From: Calonectria ilicicola
Lineage: Eukaryota > Ascomycota > Sordariomycetes > Hypocreales > Nectriaceae
DNA: 64,000 bases
Reading direction: 5' to 3'
Assembly: GCA_020809705.1 (NCBI GenBank)
Contig: CP085830.1
Coordinates: forward strand, 5,704,001-5,768,000
Position 1 is the stretch's first letter, and every line of letters starts with the position of its first letter. The notes under the pieces are model-generated. The model was not told where the DNA came from and ran no database searches. It saw only the letters and a list, made by a program, of their open reading frames with translations. The position numbers and the translations under genes are program-made. Below, piece after piece: positions 31,415 to 42,457 of the stretch.

Positions 31415-31951
31415 CTTCATGGTCGCGATAAGACTGTAGTGTACCTAAGACAAGCATAATATAACATTTGGATGAGGTTACCTAACATGTCTAAGTCGGG
31501 TTAAACCACCCAAAATATTCCGAGTACAGCGATTTGACTGCGATGCCCTGATTATGCATCCCTTTGACTATATGAGCCCTCCTCCACCTACGCAGTAAGT
31601 AGAATAGACGACTAATCATAAACATCAGAATTACAACTATTGAATTTTCTACGCATATAGAGAAGTCTATGATGATTAAATATAATTTGGGTTATAGAGA
31701 TTTACATTGGATACAAATATTGCGAGGGGTACATTCAAAGGGATAGTTCAGGATATGGCTTGATCATTTTGGCACAATCGCAAGTTTCTATACGTAGTAA
31801 CGACGCTTTGAAGGAGCTCTCTCTTAGGTGAGGGAAGTGATTTTTATACGGAGTTAAGTACGTGCGGGAACAATTGGAGCAATTTGGCTATGCCATAACC
31901 ACAGCCCTAAGATCTTAACCCCTTCCGCTCTTGGCATGGATCCGCGGTCCT
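31415..31951. other. Convergent 3' intergenic
   Basis: About 540 bp between converging amidase and oxidase genes. No gene or repeat is recognised. Confidence 0.4.
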
Positions 31952-33718
31952 CTACGCCTGAATCCATCGTCCCATCCACCGCTGATTTACTTCCTTGGCC
32001 TCATCAATGAGTCCCATCTCTAACAAGAGCTGCACGGAACCTCTCACAGCCGAGTACAAAGAAGAGCTAATCCATGCGTGAGTGGGCGCGGTATGTTCAC
32101 CCATGACGATAATGTTAGACTCGGTGCGGTGATAAGCAGGAATATAGAGGTTATGTTGTGCCACATCCGGACGAGTCCAGCTTGTCGCAATGAAGGGCTC
32201 ATCAAGCCAGCACAGGCGCTCGTAATCTCCTGTATACAGGTCACGTACTTCTTCCCCATGCAGAGATGCAATAGCGTCGAGTACACGACCAACGTGCTCA
32301 GCCTCAGTAATGCTATTGAATCGGCTGCTCCAGTCACCCCCGCGGTAGTGTAGGATTAGGCCAGGCCGTGTCTCATTATGACCATATACTGGATAGTACA
32401 GCGCACCGACAGAAGCGTCAGCTGGTGTTGAGTAACCCCCAAAGATAGGTCTGTCTCCCTTTTCCCAGAATCGCTCACGAAAGAGCAATGCGACTTTGCA
32501 AGCGTCCTTAAAGCGTAGGCCCCGCTCCGACATAGCACGTGTAAGAACCGAAGAGAAAGAAGGCAGGCTCATCATACGTGTAACAGTAAAAGGTGGAGTA
32601 AGAAGGGTATAGTTGTAGTCTTTAACTTGGTCGAGGCGAGGCTTTGTTGCGGTTCTGTTTATATCATCCACCCAAGATAGGCGGGTTCCGATGACCTCGC
32701 CCTCACCATCATTGATAGCCTCGATTTTTCGAACTTGTCTATCGAGAATAAGGCGATCTTGCACATGAGGTACAATCCCATCGGATAAGCGGCTAAAGCC
32801 GCCATCAATACATCTCCACTCCGTCTCTGCAAGAGCACTAGGGCTACCATCTTGCGCTAGATTGGAGTTGTGGTGCATTTCGTCCCAGAAGACATCATAA
32901 TCAGTTGATGTATGGATTGCATCTGTCACATTATCGCTTGCATTCCAAACGTTGTGCATCATGCTTTGTTGGCTGATATTATCAAGTCCTTCAGCCATCA
33001 TGCGCCCATGTACTCTCCAAATATCATGCTGAATATCCCTAAGAATAGTCTCGTTCATTAAGATACTATTCATCTTGGCCTTGACGTCTTTGTATTCCTG
33101 CGTCGACAACGGTGCTGGCTTACCAAGGCTAGAATTTGCAGCAACCTCTGCTCGTGTTGGAACACTACCATCAGGGTGCCTGCCTGTGCCTAAGGCTAGT
33201 AGCTCGTTAGGAGAGTGCTGGATCCACGGGATCAGATTGATTTGAAGCTCTGACCTGTTGGCCTGGTTCAGATCATTGACCCAGTCGATAAATTGAAAGG
33301 TCATGGCGTGGTCAGAGTATTCGATAGTCTCATTATTACTCTTGTACTTGATCTGGTAGGGTAATCTCATGGCCCCCATCTCGGCCCACTCTTGAGTACC
33401 TCCAACATACAAGGTGCGTAGACGGCCACCAGGTCGCTCGCTGGCTTCGATCAGCTCCCAGTTATAGATGCCAACGCTATCGAGCATAAGAGCCGTAGCT
33501 AGACCGGTAATGCCAGCGCCAACAATAGCAATAGAAGTATTTTTAGATCGCCGTAGGTCATAGGAGCTTGTTGTGGCGTTGATCGAGGCCACGCCATCAA
33601 ACCAAGCACCCAAAGCGTCAAAGTCTTGTAGAAGAGGCTTCTGGGCGTTTGCTGTTGCGGCAGAAGCATATCCACCGCATACAGTGGCGACAGAAATCAA
33701 GAAAGACTTGAGAGACAT
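31952..33718 (-). CDS. Secreted L-amino acid oxidase (flavin amine oxidase family)
   Basis: This predicted extracellular FAD enzyme converts L-amino acids to keto acids with NH3 and H2O2. It is a single exon of 588 residues from the ATG at 33718; an upstream in-frame ATG at 33748 adds ten. The later start gives a clean signal peptide, MSLKSFLISVATVCGGYASA. The dinucleotide-binding motif AIVGAGITGLATALML is followed by an ERPGGRLRT segment and EWAEMGAMRLP, hallmarks of L-amino acid oxidases. The C-terminal flavin motif is NIIVMGEHTAPTHAWISSSLYSAVRG. About ten N-glycosylation sequons are present. The length and lack of introns suit fungal secreted LAAOs. It is convergent with the secreted amidase: together they could turn external amides and amino acids into ammonium. 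The frame is intact. Confidence 0.93.
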   Translation of the reverse strand: MSLKSFLISVATVCGGYASAATANAQKPLLQDFDALGAWFDGVASINATTSSYDLRRSKNTSIAIVGAGITGLATALMLDSVGIYNWELIEASERPGGRLRTLYVGGTQEWAEMGAMRLPYQIKYKSNNETIEYSDHAMTFQFIDWVNDLNQANRSELQINLIPWIQHSPNELLALGTGRHPDGSVPTRAEVAANSSLGKPAPLSTQEYKDVKAKMNSILMNETILRDIQHDIWRVHGRMMAEGLDNISQQSMMHNVWNASDNVTDAIHTSTDYDVFWDEMHHNSNLAQDGSPSALAETEWRCIDGGFSRLSDGIVPHVQDRLILDRQVRKIEAINDGEGEVIGTRLSWVDDINRTATKPRLDQVKDYNYTLLTPPFTVTRMMSLPSFSSVLTRAMSERGLRFKDACKVALLFRERFWEKGDRPIFGGYSTPADASVGALYYPVYGHNETRPGLILHYRGGDWSSRFNSITEAEHVGRVLDAIASLHGEEVRDLYTGDYERLCWLDEPFIATSWTRPDVAQHNLYIPAYHRTESNIIVMGEHTAPTHAWISSSLYSAVRGSVQLLLEMGLIDEAKEVNQRWMGRWIQA

Positions 33719-34597
33719 CGTATATGGTCGAGTAGTGAAAGCTTTCAACTGGTCTATGACAATAGAATGTGTTCACGACTTAGGGACTGCGGCATGCTCA
33801 TAGATGTAGCCATTCCCTTCCGGCTGTGGAGACGGTGAATTCGTGACTCTCTGGCTTCAATAATGTGAAAAAGCGGTAGAAATGAATCCGCTTTCGGAGA
33901 CGAGCCGGCAAATACAGACGCTCAAACTTGGAAACAGATGCAGAAAAATGAGCATGGTTGCACAGCCTGGTGGTAATCACTGACATAATTCCGTGGGGGT
34001 CCTCAGAGGCGAAAATCTAATCTGATTGATAATAAGAGCTTCTTACATCTACCCCCAGTGTGTATCTCAGAAACCTAGCTACCGTGGTATTACCCTTCTC
34101 CGAGTGATACATTGCAAGGAAAACAAACTGCCTGAGCTCGTAAATGACGCGGAGACAACCCATTTCGGCGCAAAAGCCACTCGGCAGTCAGAATTCACTA
34201 ACCTTCTCCGTACGGAATGTGCTAGGCAAGCGGAAAGAACTGGGAAACGGCAGTGACGCTCGACGAGAATTATGGATAGTAGAATCAATGTGCAGAAGCA
34301 AGTAATGATAGCATGTAAGTAATCCTTTGCTACGAGAAGTGCCTGCCAGCCTGGCTACAGACCGCCCTCCAGAAATTCGTGTTTATTGACACTTGCACCA
34401 AACCTGCGCACATGGCACCAATGAGATGGTATTTTGAAGCTACTAACTATCACATGTTACATAGTTTTTATGCTTGAGAGTCACGAAGCAAACTGTTCCA
34501 CTGGCTGTACGGACCAGGCTAGACCTTAGTGTTGCCAGTGTTGCCACTTCCATAACCATCAGAATTTCCTAGACCACTCAGTACCCTCAGACTCAGT
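33719..34597. other. Upstream region of the oxidase gene
   Basis: About 880 bp; no second gene is supportable. It separates the L-amino acid oxidase start from the 3' end of the DHA2 carrier. Confidence 0.4.
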
Positions 34598-36813
34598 TTA
34601 TTTAGCCTTGGAAGCTGCCTTGCGGCCTTCCTCTTTCAATTGTTGGTCGTCCGGGCGACTCAGCTCGATGTGGGGCATCATGAACACGGCCACGAAGAAG
34701 CCTGCCGCTGCCAACGCGGCCCCAACCTCAAAAATGATCTTGAACGACCTTTGGTATGCGGGCAATAACACAGCTCTAATGCTTGATGCGTCCTCCTCGG
34801 AAATAGATGATAGATACTGAGATGGACTATCAAGGAGGGACCGAAGCTGATCAGATTCCAGCTCTAAGGACTGCAGTGAATGGGTAACAACATTGTTACT
34901 AGAGATTTGGTTAGCCCCCTTTCTAGTAGAGATATGGCCCACAGGTGAACACTCACAGAATTATACCACATACAGCAAGTCCAAATGTAGCTCCTAAGTT
35001 TCTAATAAAGCTATTATACATGCGGTTAGAATTATCATTGATTGCCTAAGACTCTTCGAAGGTATGACTTACTTGCGGAAGGAGGTAACAACAGCCATGT
35101 CTTTTCGTGGCACTCCGGCTTGGATGGCAATAAGCGCTCTTTGCGTGTCAAGTTAGTGACAAGTGTGGTAAATGGGAGAGAGAGAAAAGTAATACGGCTG
35201 AAGAGTATTCCCTACACCCACACCAATAAGCAGAGAGTACCCGATTTGCTTAGCGATACCAGAATCCTGATCTAGGGTAGACATAAGCCCAAGGCCAATT
35301 GCCCAACAAAGCCACCCAAACAAAATACACTCTCGATAGCGCCCAATCCAATGTACGATAAGACCAGAGAGAGTGCTGCTCCCTGTCTGTACTAGAGTAA
35401 TAGGCAATAACATAACTCCAGCCTTGGTTGCTGAATAATTATAGACAAGCTGGTAGAAGGTCGGAATATAATATACTTGCACCACAAAGTTCCATCCGTT
35501 GATGGCCATAGTAATACAGGCGCCAGTGGTCATACGAGAGCAAAAGATATTTACTGTCACGAGTTAAAAAGATGCCCGCACCTCTGACCACCTTGACAGG
35601 GACGATTGGACTTACATGGGACAAGTGGGTATTCAGGGCCTTTCCACTGCCACAAGACAAACACGACGCACACGAAAGCTCTGTGAATATGCTAACCAAG
35701 ACTGCTGCAGAGAGCCATGGATACTCAGCCCCTCCCCATGTCAAGCCTAGCATCAGGACGGTAGTGCCGGCCAGAGCAAGGCCAATGCCCACAAAGTCTA
35801 TTGCTCGCAGCTTTCTGGTCGCGTTATGGTTAGCCGCTGGTAGCGTGCTAAAGATGGGGGGTCTGTCCTAACTCACACTTTCCAATTACCCTCGACCTTC
35901 CTCAGGGGCATGAAGAATCCCACAGCTCCCGAGGCTAATGCAGTCAAGGGCAGATTTAGTCGAAATATCCAGCGCCACGAGTTGCCGCTATGAGAGGAAA
36001 GGGCACCGCCGATGACGGGACCAATGCCATTGGCTAGGGCAGTCACCGCACCCTGACTCAGTTAGTCAATAAACAACACGTCTGCCACTGGCGGGATCTT
36101 TTGGGCGGCCGAGGTCGAGGCAAAGGCTTGCAGGGCTTTTATTACCAGTATACCTTGGTACTTTCCTCTCTCGCGAAGGGGCACCACGTCGCTGACGATC
36201 ATCTGTGCCACAGTCATAAGTCCGCCACCACCGAGGCCGGTGAAGCAACGGAAGACGATGAGCTGAACCGCAGTTTGAGCCAAGGATGACGCCAAGGACC
36301 CAAAACCAAAGATAGCTAGACCGATTACAAGGATCACCTTCCGAGACCAAATGTCCGACAACCTGCCGTATAACAACTGGCCAACCGTGGAAGTGCTGCA
36401 TCTATGCATTAGCCAAGGCAGAGCTAGGGATACAACTAAGTGAATTGGCCTACATGAAATAGCCATTGGCTAACCAAGCCAATTGCTGGCCAGCATTGAG
36501 AGCGTTGCCGACAATGGTCAAACTTGCCGCAAGTGTAGTCTGGTCCATGAGCGCCACCAGATCGATGCTGGCGCATGCCAGAAAAATCTGCCCGAGAAGT
36601 TAGTCTAACATGACGCAAGAGGCTATTCGGGAGAGATTTTGCCATGATGATTGTGCCCTTTGGGACGTAGTTGGTCTGCTCGTTGAAGCTGGGCTTCTCA
36701 GGCTCCTTCTCCGTTGACTCGCTGTCTTGTGGGCCATTCTGAAGCACTCCAGTTTCTTCGACGACCGACTCTATGGAAGATCCATGTCTCTTCTGGGTAG
36801 TTGGCTGTTGCAT
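34598..36813 (-). CDS. MFS transporter, DHA2 type (14 TM), one frameshift
   Basis: This predicted plasma-membrane drug:H+ antiporter-2 carrier has nine exons: 36813-36643, 36587-36454, 36395-36146, 36052-35877, 35814-35616, 35553-35196, 35138-35073, 35010-34957 and 34898-34598, about 569 residues. Conserved segments include IFLACASIDLVALMDQTTLA, LLYGRLSDIWSRK (motif A), FTGLGGGGLMTVAQMIVSD, NGIGPVIGG (motif C), SWRWIFRLNLP, AINGWNFVVQVYYIPTFYQL and the C-terminal RNLGATFGLAVCG. The first intron (36642-36588) has a branch point GACTAAC and a good acceptor, but its donor reads GCAAAA, a possible GC-AG or damaged site. Exon 5 is one base short: SAAVLVSIFT and RAFVCVVFVLWQWKG lie in adjacent frames, breaking near 35680-35690. 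It lies between the secreted oxidase and the PLP-rhodanese gene. Efflux of a small metabolite or toxin is the family role. Confidence 0.85.
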
Positions 36814-37901
36814 TGTTGCTGCTAGGTGACTCAGACTGTCACGAAGACACTATGTGGGTTGCAGGTTTTGATAGTGAAGAGGGTCATTCTATCTACAATA
36901 GATACGAGCTTGAAGGTTCAATTAAAACCCCAAACAAGCCGATAAACGGAGTGAGAACCTCAGGGCTGAGTCTTGAAGCGGTCTGAAGCTCAAAATTCAG
37001 GATGGGCGGTTTCGAGCCCTGATCGACAGTATGCATCAAATACCACGGTGCCCTTGGAACAGCAAGACATGCATCAACAAGACAGGCATCGCGTTACTCT
37101 GTGTCATTGCCAAGAGGCCGTGATCGTGGGGTGCATGGAGTTTACAGTCATCAAGGTAACCCTGACCTCTGCTCGTAATGTAACCTTAGGGGTACGACCC
37201 TTGCATTCTTTCGACTTTCCTCACAGTGAAATTCTTCCCCATACCGCCAAGGCAGGCCAGTCGATCAATGTGGATACGCTAGCCAAATTAAGACGGCTTT
37301 TTCGCCTCTGTTTTATGGAGCCACACCAAGGTGTCCGGTCAACACAGATTTGATACACCATGATTCACGTATTGCACAAGACTACATGCCTCACACCTGC
37401 TACCTGTACGGGGGCGAATCAAGGCCCAAATGCGTTTGCGGCTTTTCTCGGGCATTAGACACCCCGTGCTAGAGTCAACGAAGGAAGCCATCAAATTGAA
37501 TTATTGGTTGCGATTTGTCACGCAAATTGTAGATCACGGACAAGGAAAACCCGAAAATGGGTTTATACAGGTTTGGTTCAGAACGTGCTGTTATACATCG
37601 GTAATAGCCCGAAAAAGGATGAGAAATCTACCTTCCGATACATCGGGCATGGGGGTTCGGAAATCAGAAGGCAGGCCTGCAGCGTGGGTCATTTATATCT
37701 GCAGTTTCAAAGTATTGATACTTATAAAAGGAAGGCTTGGTCGTCGGGTTTTTATAGTAAGTCTTTTTTAGAGAACGAAAAATCTAGAAAGTTTTTCAGT
37801 AGTTCCATCTGTCCCCTAAACCTCCGGAATCTCTGACCAAGGTCCTCTCCAGCCCAAGCACAAATTTGCACTGCGCATTTCCTCTCCCACCCTACAGTGC
37901 G
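36814..37901. promoter_or_regulatory. Divergent upstream region, DHA2 / PLP-rhodanese
   Basis: About 1.1 kb between divergent start codons. Short frames inside lack domains. No clear palindrome was found by eye. Confidence 0.4.
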
Positions 37902-39839
37902 ATGGACAAAAGAAATCACCTCAACGTCTATAAGGGACCAGATTCCGTTCGGGACTACTTCAATCCTGATATTGCCCCTCCTCTTCCTTTGGTCGAGCTA
38001 CCAGACGCCGTCAACCCCTATCGTAAGGATGGTGTTCATATATATGCCAAGATGATGACAATGCACGCGGCCAATAATGTGAAATCTATGCCAGGTGAGA
38101 GAAGTTATATTTAGATTCCTAATCTCTATTGTCACTAACGCTCTAATTACCAGCTCTCAATCTACTCCAGAATACAGTGGACCCGGAAAAAACCACGACC
38201 GTGGTCGAGTATAGCTCTGGGTCAACTGTTATATCTATGGCTTTGATTTCGCAGGTTTTCTATGGGCTAGGCGATGTTCATGCCTTTCTCAGCAACAAGA
38301 CCACCGCCGCAAAGCTCAGGCTAATGCAGTTCTTCGGGCTCAACATGCATGTTCTTGATCCTTCAAACTCGAGAGCCACTGACTGACAATTTGGTTTGGC
38401 GCAGAACCCTGTTTGGTGGCCCATCTCAGCCGGAACCACTAGATGAACGAGGAGGGATCCGTGCAGCATACCGATGGGCGGAAAAGTCTGAGTCCGTTAT
38501 TAACCCAGACCAATATACCAATGACTATGTAGGTATAATTAACCGAACACAATATGGACATGGAGCTGACCAAACTTTCAGAATTGGCAATCGCATGTTC
38601 AGTGGACCGGGCCACAGATCCTAGAGCAACTTCCAGAAATCAACGTGATCTGTGCCGGCATGGGCACATCCGGTAAGTTTAGCTTTCCAAATAACTCATA
38701 GGAGCTAAGTATAGATTTCTCATACACAGGATATAGGTACTATGTCGGGTCTAGGGACCTTTTTCAAAGACAATAAGCCTTCGGTATTTCGTTTGGGGTG
38801 AGTTCTCCGGGTCAATATCTATTATAAAGATTCCAAAGTTGGTTTAACACGCTAGTAGGGTTTGCACAGTAGCAGGAGACCGAGTGCCTGGGCCACGGTC
38901 CCTCGCCCTTCTCGGCCCCGTCGAATTCCCATGGAAAGCTTCGGTTGATCAGATCGAAGAGGTTGGATCTCGGGAATCATACACCCACTCTTTGAATCTC
39001 TGCCGTCACGGAATCGTCTGTGGGCCCTCGTCGGGTTTCAACCTCCAAGGGCTATTTCAATTCATTGAGAAACGAAAGGCTGAAGGAACGTTGACCGAGC
39101 TCGCGGGCGACGATGGCCGCATCCACTGCGTGACATTATGCTGCGACCTACCCTACCAATACATTGACGAATACTATGATAAGCTGGGTGCTGAGCATTT
39201 CCCTGCCATTCGGAACTCGGTGAGTTGCAGTGAATGCCAATATCCACGAGTAGGGAGGTCCCAAGTTAATTCGTGACTTAGCAACTGCAAGGAGTTGATC
39301 TGCACCGATATGATGAGGCTTGGGAAAAGAGCCCACCGGTAGCCCTTGGCGAGTACTACTGTCTAGAGAAGGTGCTCGCTAGAGATATTTTGCTCTTCAT
39401 GTCTAGCAAGGGCTCGGATGACCGCTTAGGCTGGGAGCAGATTGTTTCCCCCATGCCAAACACCATTGTCATTGACCTGCGCCAGCCAGAAGACTTTAGC
39501 AGCTTCAGCCTTCCTGGGTCCATCAGCTTTCCCGTCACCACAGCCGATCTCAGCCCCTTCAAGGACCCGGACGTGCTAGCATCGCTCTGGCAAGAGCTAA
39601 ACTCCAGGCTCGGGACTGGGGACAGCGAGGTTTCCTCTCAGCTTCGAGGCAATCGCTGCCTTGTCGTCTGCTACAACGGAGACTCTGCGAGTGTTGCCAC
39701 TAGCATCTTGAGGGCCAAGGGGTACATTGCAGATAGTTTGCGTGGCGGCACCGAGGCTTTGCAGTATCTGACCAGCGGCTCTCGCTCAACCAGCCCTCCG
39801 AACTATCACAACCACATGGTAGATTCGATCAGCACCTGA
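37902..39839 (+). CDS. PLP cysteine-synthase-like enzyme fused to a rhodanese domain
   Basis: Seven exons join in phase: 37902-38094, 38154-38346, 38405-38528, 38582-38672, 38737-38797, 38859-39219 and 39282-39839, giving 526 residues. The second intron has a GC donor (GCATGT) and restores FFGLN-I-TLFGGPSQPEP. Residues 1-340 form a fold-type II PLP domain: the Schiff-base Lys is Lys61 (ANNVKSMPALNLL), the substrate loop is YSSGSTVISMA (SSGNT-like), and the phosphate loop is GMGTSGTMSGLG. Residues about 400-510 form a rhodanese: VIDLRQPEDFSSFSLPGSISFPV, then the active Cys471 in VVCYNGDSA. The order couples cysteine/beta-substitution chemistry with sulfur transfer; cysteine synthase, beta-cyanoalanine synthase or persulfide formation are all possible. 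No targeting signal is obvious. It is divergent from the DHA2 carrier. The frame is intact. Confidence 0.9.
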
Positions 39840-42457
39840 GCATGCTCCCAGCCCCTTGATGCCGAGAACTACATAGCAGTCACATAGTCCCGAATTGAAT
39901 TCCCTTGACCTTTACATGCTGATTTCTTTTCCCGCCGTGATGGAATTTTGAAAAATATCTACTTCCATGTGATAATCTACTCATCTCAGCCTGAAAATAG
40001 CTATCAGGTATGAGGTTCCAGCCTATGCAATGATAGGGGTACGATTACGTGCCTTTGCTACGTGCAGGCAATGTTCGCCTCGCCACCGATCTCGGCGAGG
40101 AATCTCAATTAGCACAAGCGTCGCACTCCATCGATCCAGTCCACTAGCATGTCCGATGCCGGTCGGCACACTTGCGATGCAGCCTTGTGGCAAGAACATG
40201 TAGAACTGTCGAATTATTGGAAAACTACGCCCAGTGGTTCTATGAGGTAGCCATTACAAGGGATAGGAGACTGTTCAGCGGGGCTTCGGCCCCAATGAAG
40301 GCTAGTCGGTTCTGGGAGGCGACCGATGTTGGGGTGGGGTGGGTGGGTGGGGTATGTTGCGGGGCATGCACCCCATAATCAAGGCTACAAAATTTCAAGT
40401 TAAATGAGATGATCTGATAAGATCTTTTGATTCCGTGCCGCTGTGGATCGAGCTTGGAGTGTTCTGTTTTCTGACCCCCATTTAAACTGTGAGAAAACTG
40501 TATCAGTGCAGGGGTGAAGTATATTACAGACCTTCAGCCTTATATTTAGGGTATAAAACCTTAAGCTTAATGTGGACGTAGTATTTGGCAAGGTACATTC
40601 ACTCAAACCCAGGCTCACCAGGTTAAACTCTGAGCCATGCACATCGTAATTGTATAACCCTAAATTCAAACTGCTCAGGTGGTACTATTATTATCATTCC
40701 CTCATAATACTTGTCATCTGTGCCTGTAATCACGAGAATTGTCGTCATAGACTTATCTTTTGATCAACAGGTTAATTGATGTAGCAAGATACCCAGATCC
40801 TCACTGTTACTATATTTACCACACGGTTCTCTAGCCTACCTGGTTCCATGAGCTGATAGCCCAAGCGCATGAAGTCGAGTCATGCCGGCCATGCAGGCCC
40901 GAACACCTGGCTCCTCACTATGCGATCATTTACGTGTTGGCTTGAAACCTTGCAAATTTTGCCAAGAACATAAAATCGGAAGGTAGGATCTAGCCGCACC
41001 CATCACGAACGGGGAAGGGCTTTAGTGGATCATCGAGGGCGTGGGGTTGGTTGGTGGCCGCTCATAAGCCACACGGGGGTGTTTTTATTCTCCCAGAGCC
41101 CCAGCACGGTAAGGTCACTCATAATTCCCCTTTAAAGGCAAATCTGCAGCTAAGGGAGAACTAGCATCACACATGGCTGAGCTTGCAGGGAATATTATGC
41201 TGCCCCTAGTAATTATGGAGCTCGGGTGTGCAAGCTCCCTACGGCCAAAGTTATTGGAGCAACGGCCATTAACCATTTGGTGCCAACTCACCTAGTGACG
41301 TACCAATAAAGTAGGCACACAATTAGCATCAAGCCTCCACATCATCACACCGGGGCTTTACATCCCCGTTTCTGAATTTCTCGCCGTCTCGTATATGAGT
41401 GGCTAGCCAGAGAGAGATGGGGCACAGGATCGGCCAGTTCAGTCAGAAGAGGAGTAAGGCCGGCGGTTTACTAGTAATAGTGGTGACCCCCCTGCTTGTT
41501 TTACGCAGAAACCCCCATTATTTGGATTTATCCACCTCCTATACCGGCTATTAGCAGCTACTCTAGTACCTAATAGTTTAGCGTACGGCTTTACTACTTT
41601 CTCGAGTGAATCCTGCGGTTCCATGCCATGCTTGCCACACCTTCAATTTCACCGGATTCCGAATCAAATAAGATTACTTTTCCTTATTCCCTCTACAGGA
41701 TAATTATTAGGTAAAAGATTACAAGACATAAAGCAATCAATAGGATTATTTATAATATGAATTGAAAATTGAACTAGAAAAAATGTCAAACGGATATAGG
41801 GTACCATTGCACTACGCATGAGCGGAGTGTCACTTCACTTTTTCCGTAGCTGGCAATGTGACAAACAATATTTTTTTCCACTTGATACCTATTTCAGCGG
41901 CCTCCTCAGCAAGACAAAAGGCCGTCCTTGAAAGTAATTTTGGACTCTGAAGGAAGCGAGTGGCTGGAGCCGGAAAATGGAAACCATGTACGTGCGTAGT
42001 GTAGTACGAATACATGCCAGCTGGGTCCTAGGTACGACAATGCTCCGTACTTGGATTCAATAGACCCGATAAATGTGGTGATCGCATTCGTTTCTTGATC
42101 TTTTGCCTCAACGGTAATTGATCTTTCTATTCTGGAACAAGGTCCAGTTTACGTGTTATACATAGGTGGTGTGCATACCTAGCTGACACTGAGGTCTCAG
42201 TAAACTACCTTCTTCTCTTGCACTACTTCAGCTAGGCACAACTGCAGATGCCAAGAAAACGGAAAATGCCCCCACCCCCATCACTGAGGGAAATCAGCCC
42301 CCAGATGCACCCCGGCGTATTTTATCCAATAAATCAAGTAATACAAATGTTGCTAACTCCGATTTCGCCTTCCCAGGATACTTTGACTCTCCATATATTG
42401 CTAATTGGGCCAGCTTAGGCCTACTCTTCATGTTTGTTACTGATCATCATCTTCATC
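39840..42457. other. Gene-free interval, about 2.6 kb
   Basis: I see no coding sequence or RNA gene. A G-rich tract at 40332-40366 (GGTGGGGTGGGTGGGTGGGG) could form a quadruplex. The 41000-41640 part has a composition unlike its flanks (many GCC, CCCC and TAGT words) and may be an old transposon or RIP-touched remnant, but no terminal repeats were found. Confidence 0.4.

Noticed and set aside
36062..36466. Frame ending in VADVLFID as a separate short MFS protein
   Set aside because: The end is intronic; an in-phase GTAATA donor after KYQGIL leads to GAVTALANGIGP.
40172..41624. Short frames in the 2.6-kb gap
   Set aside because: No domains, poor composition and no splice partners; treated as intergenic.
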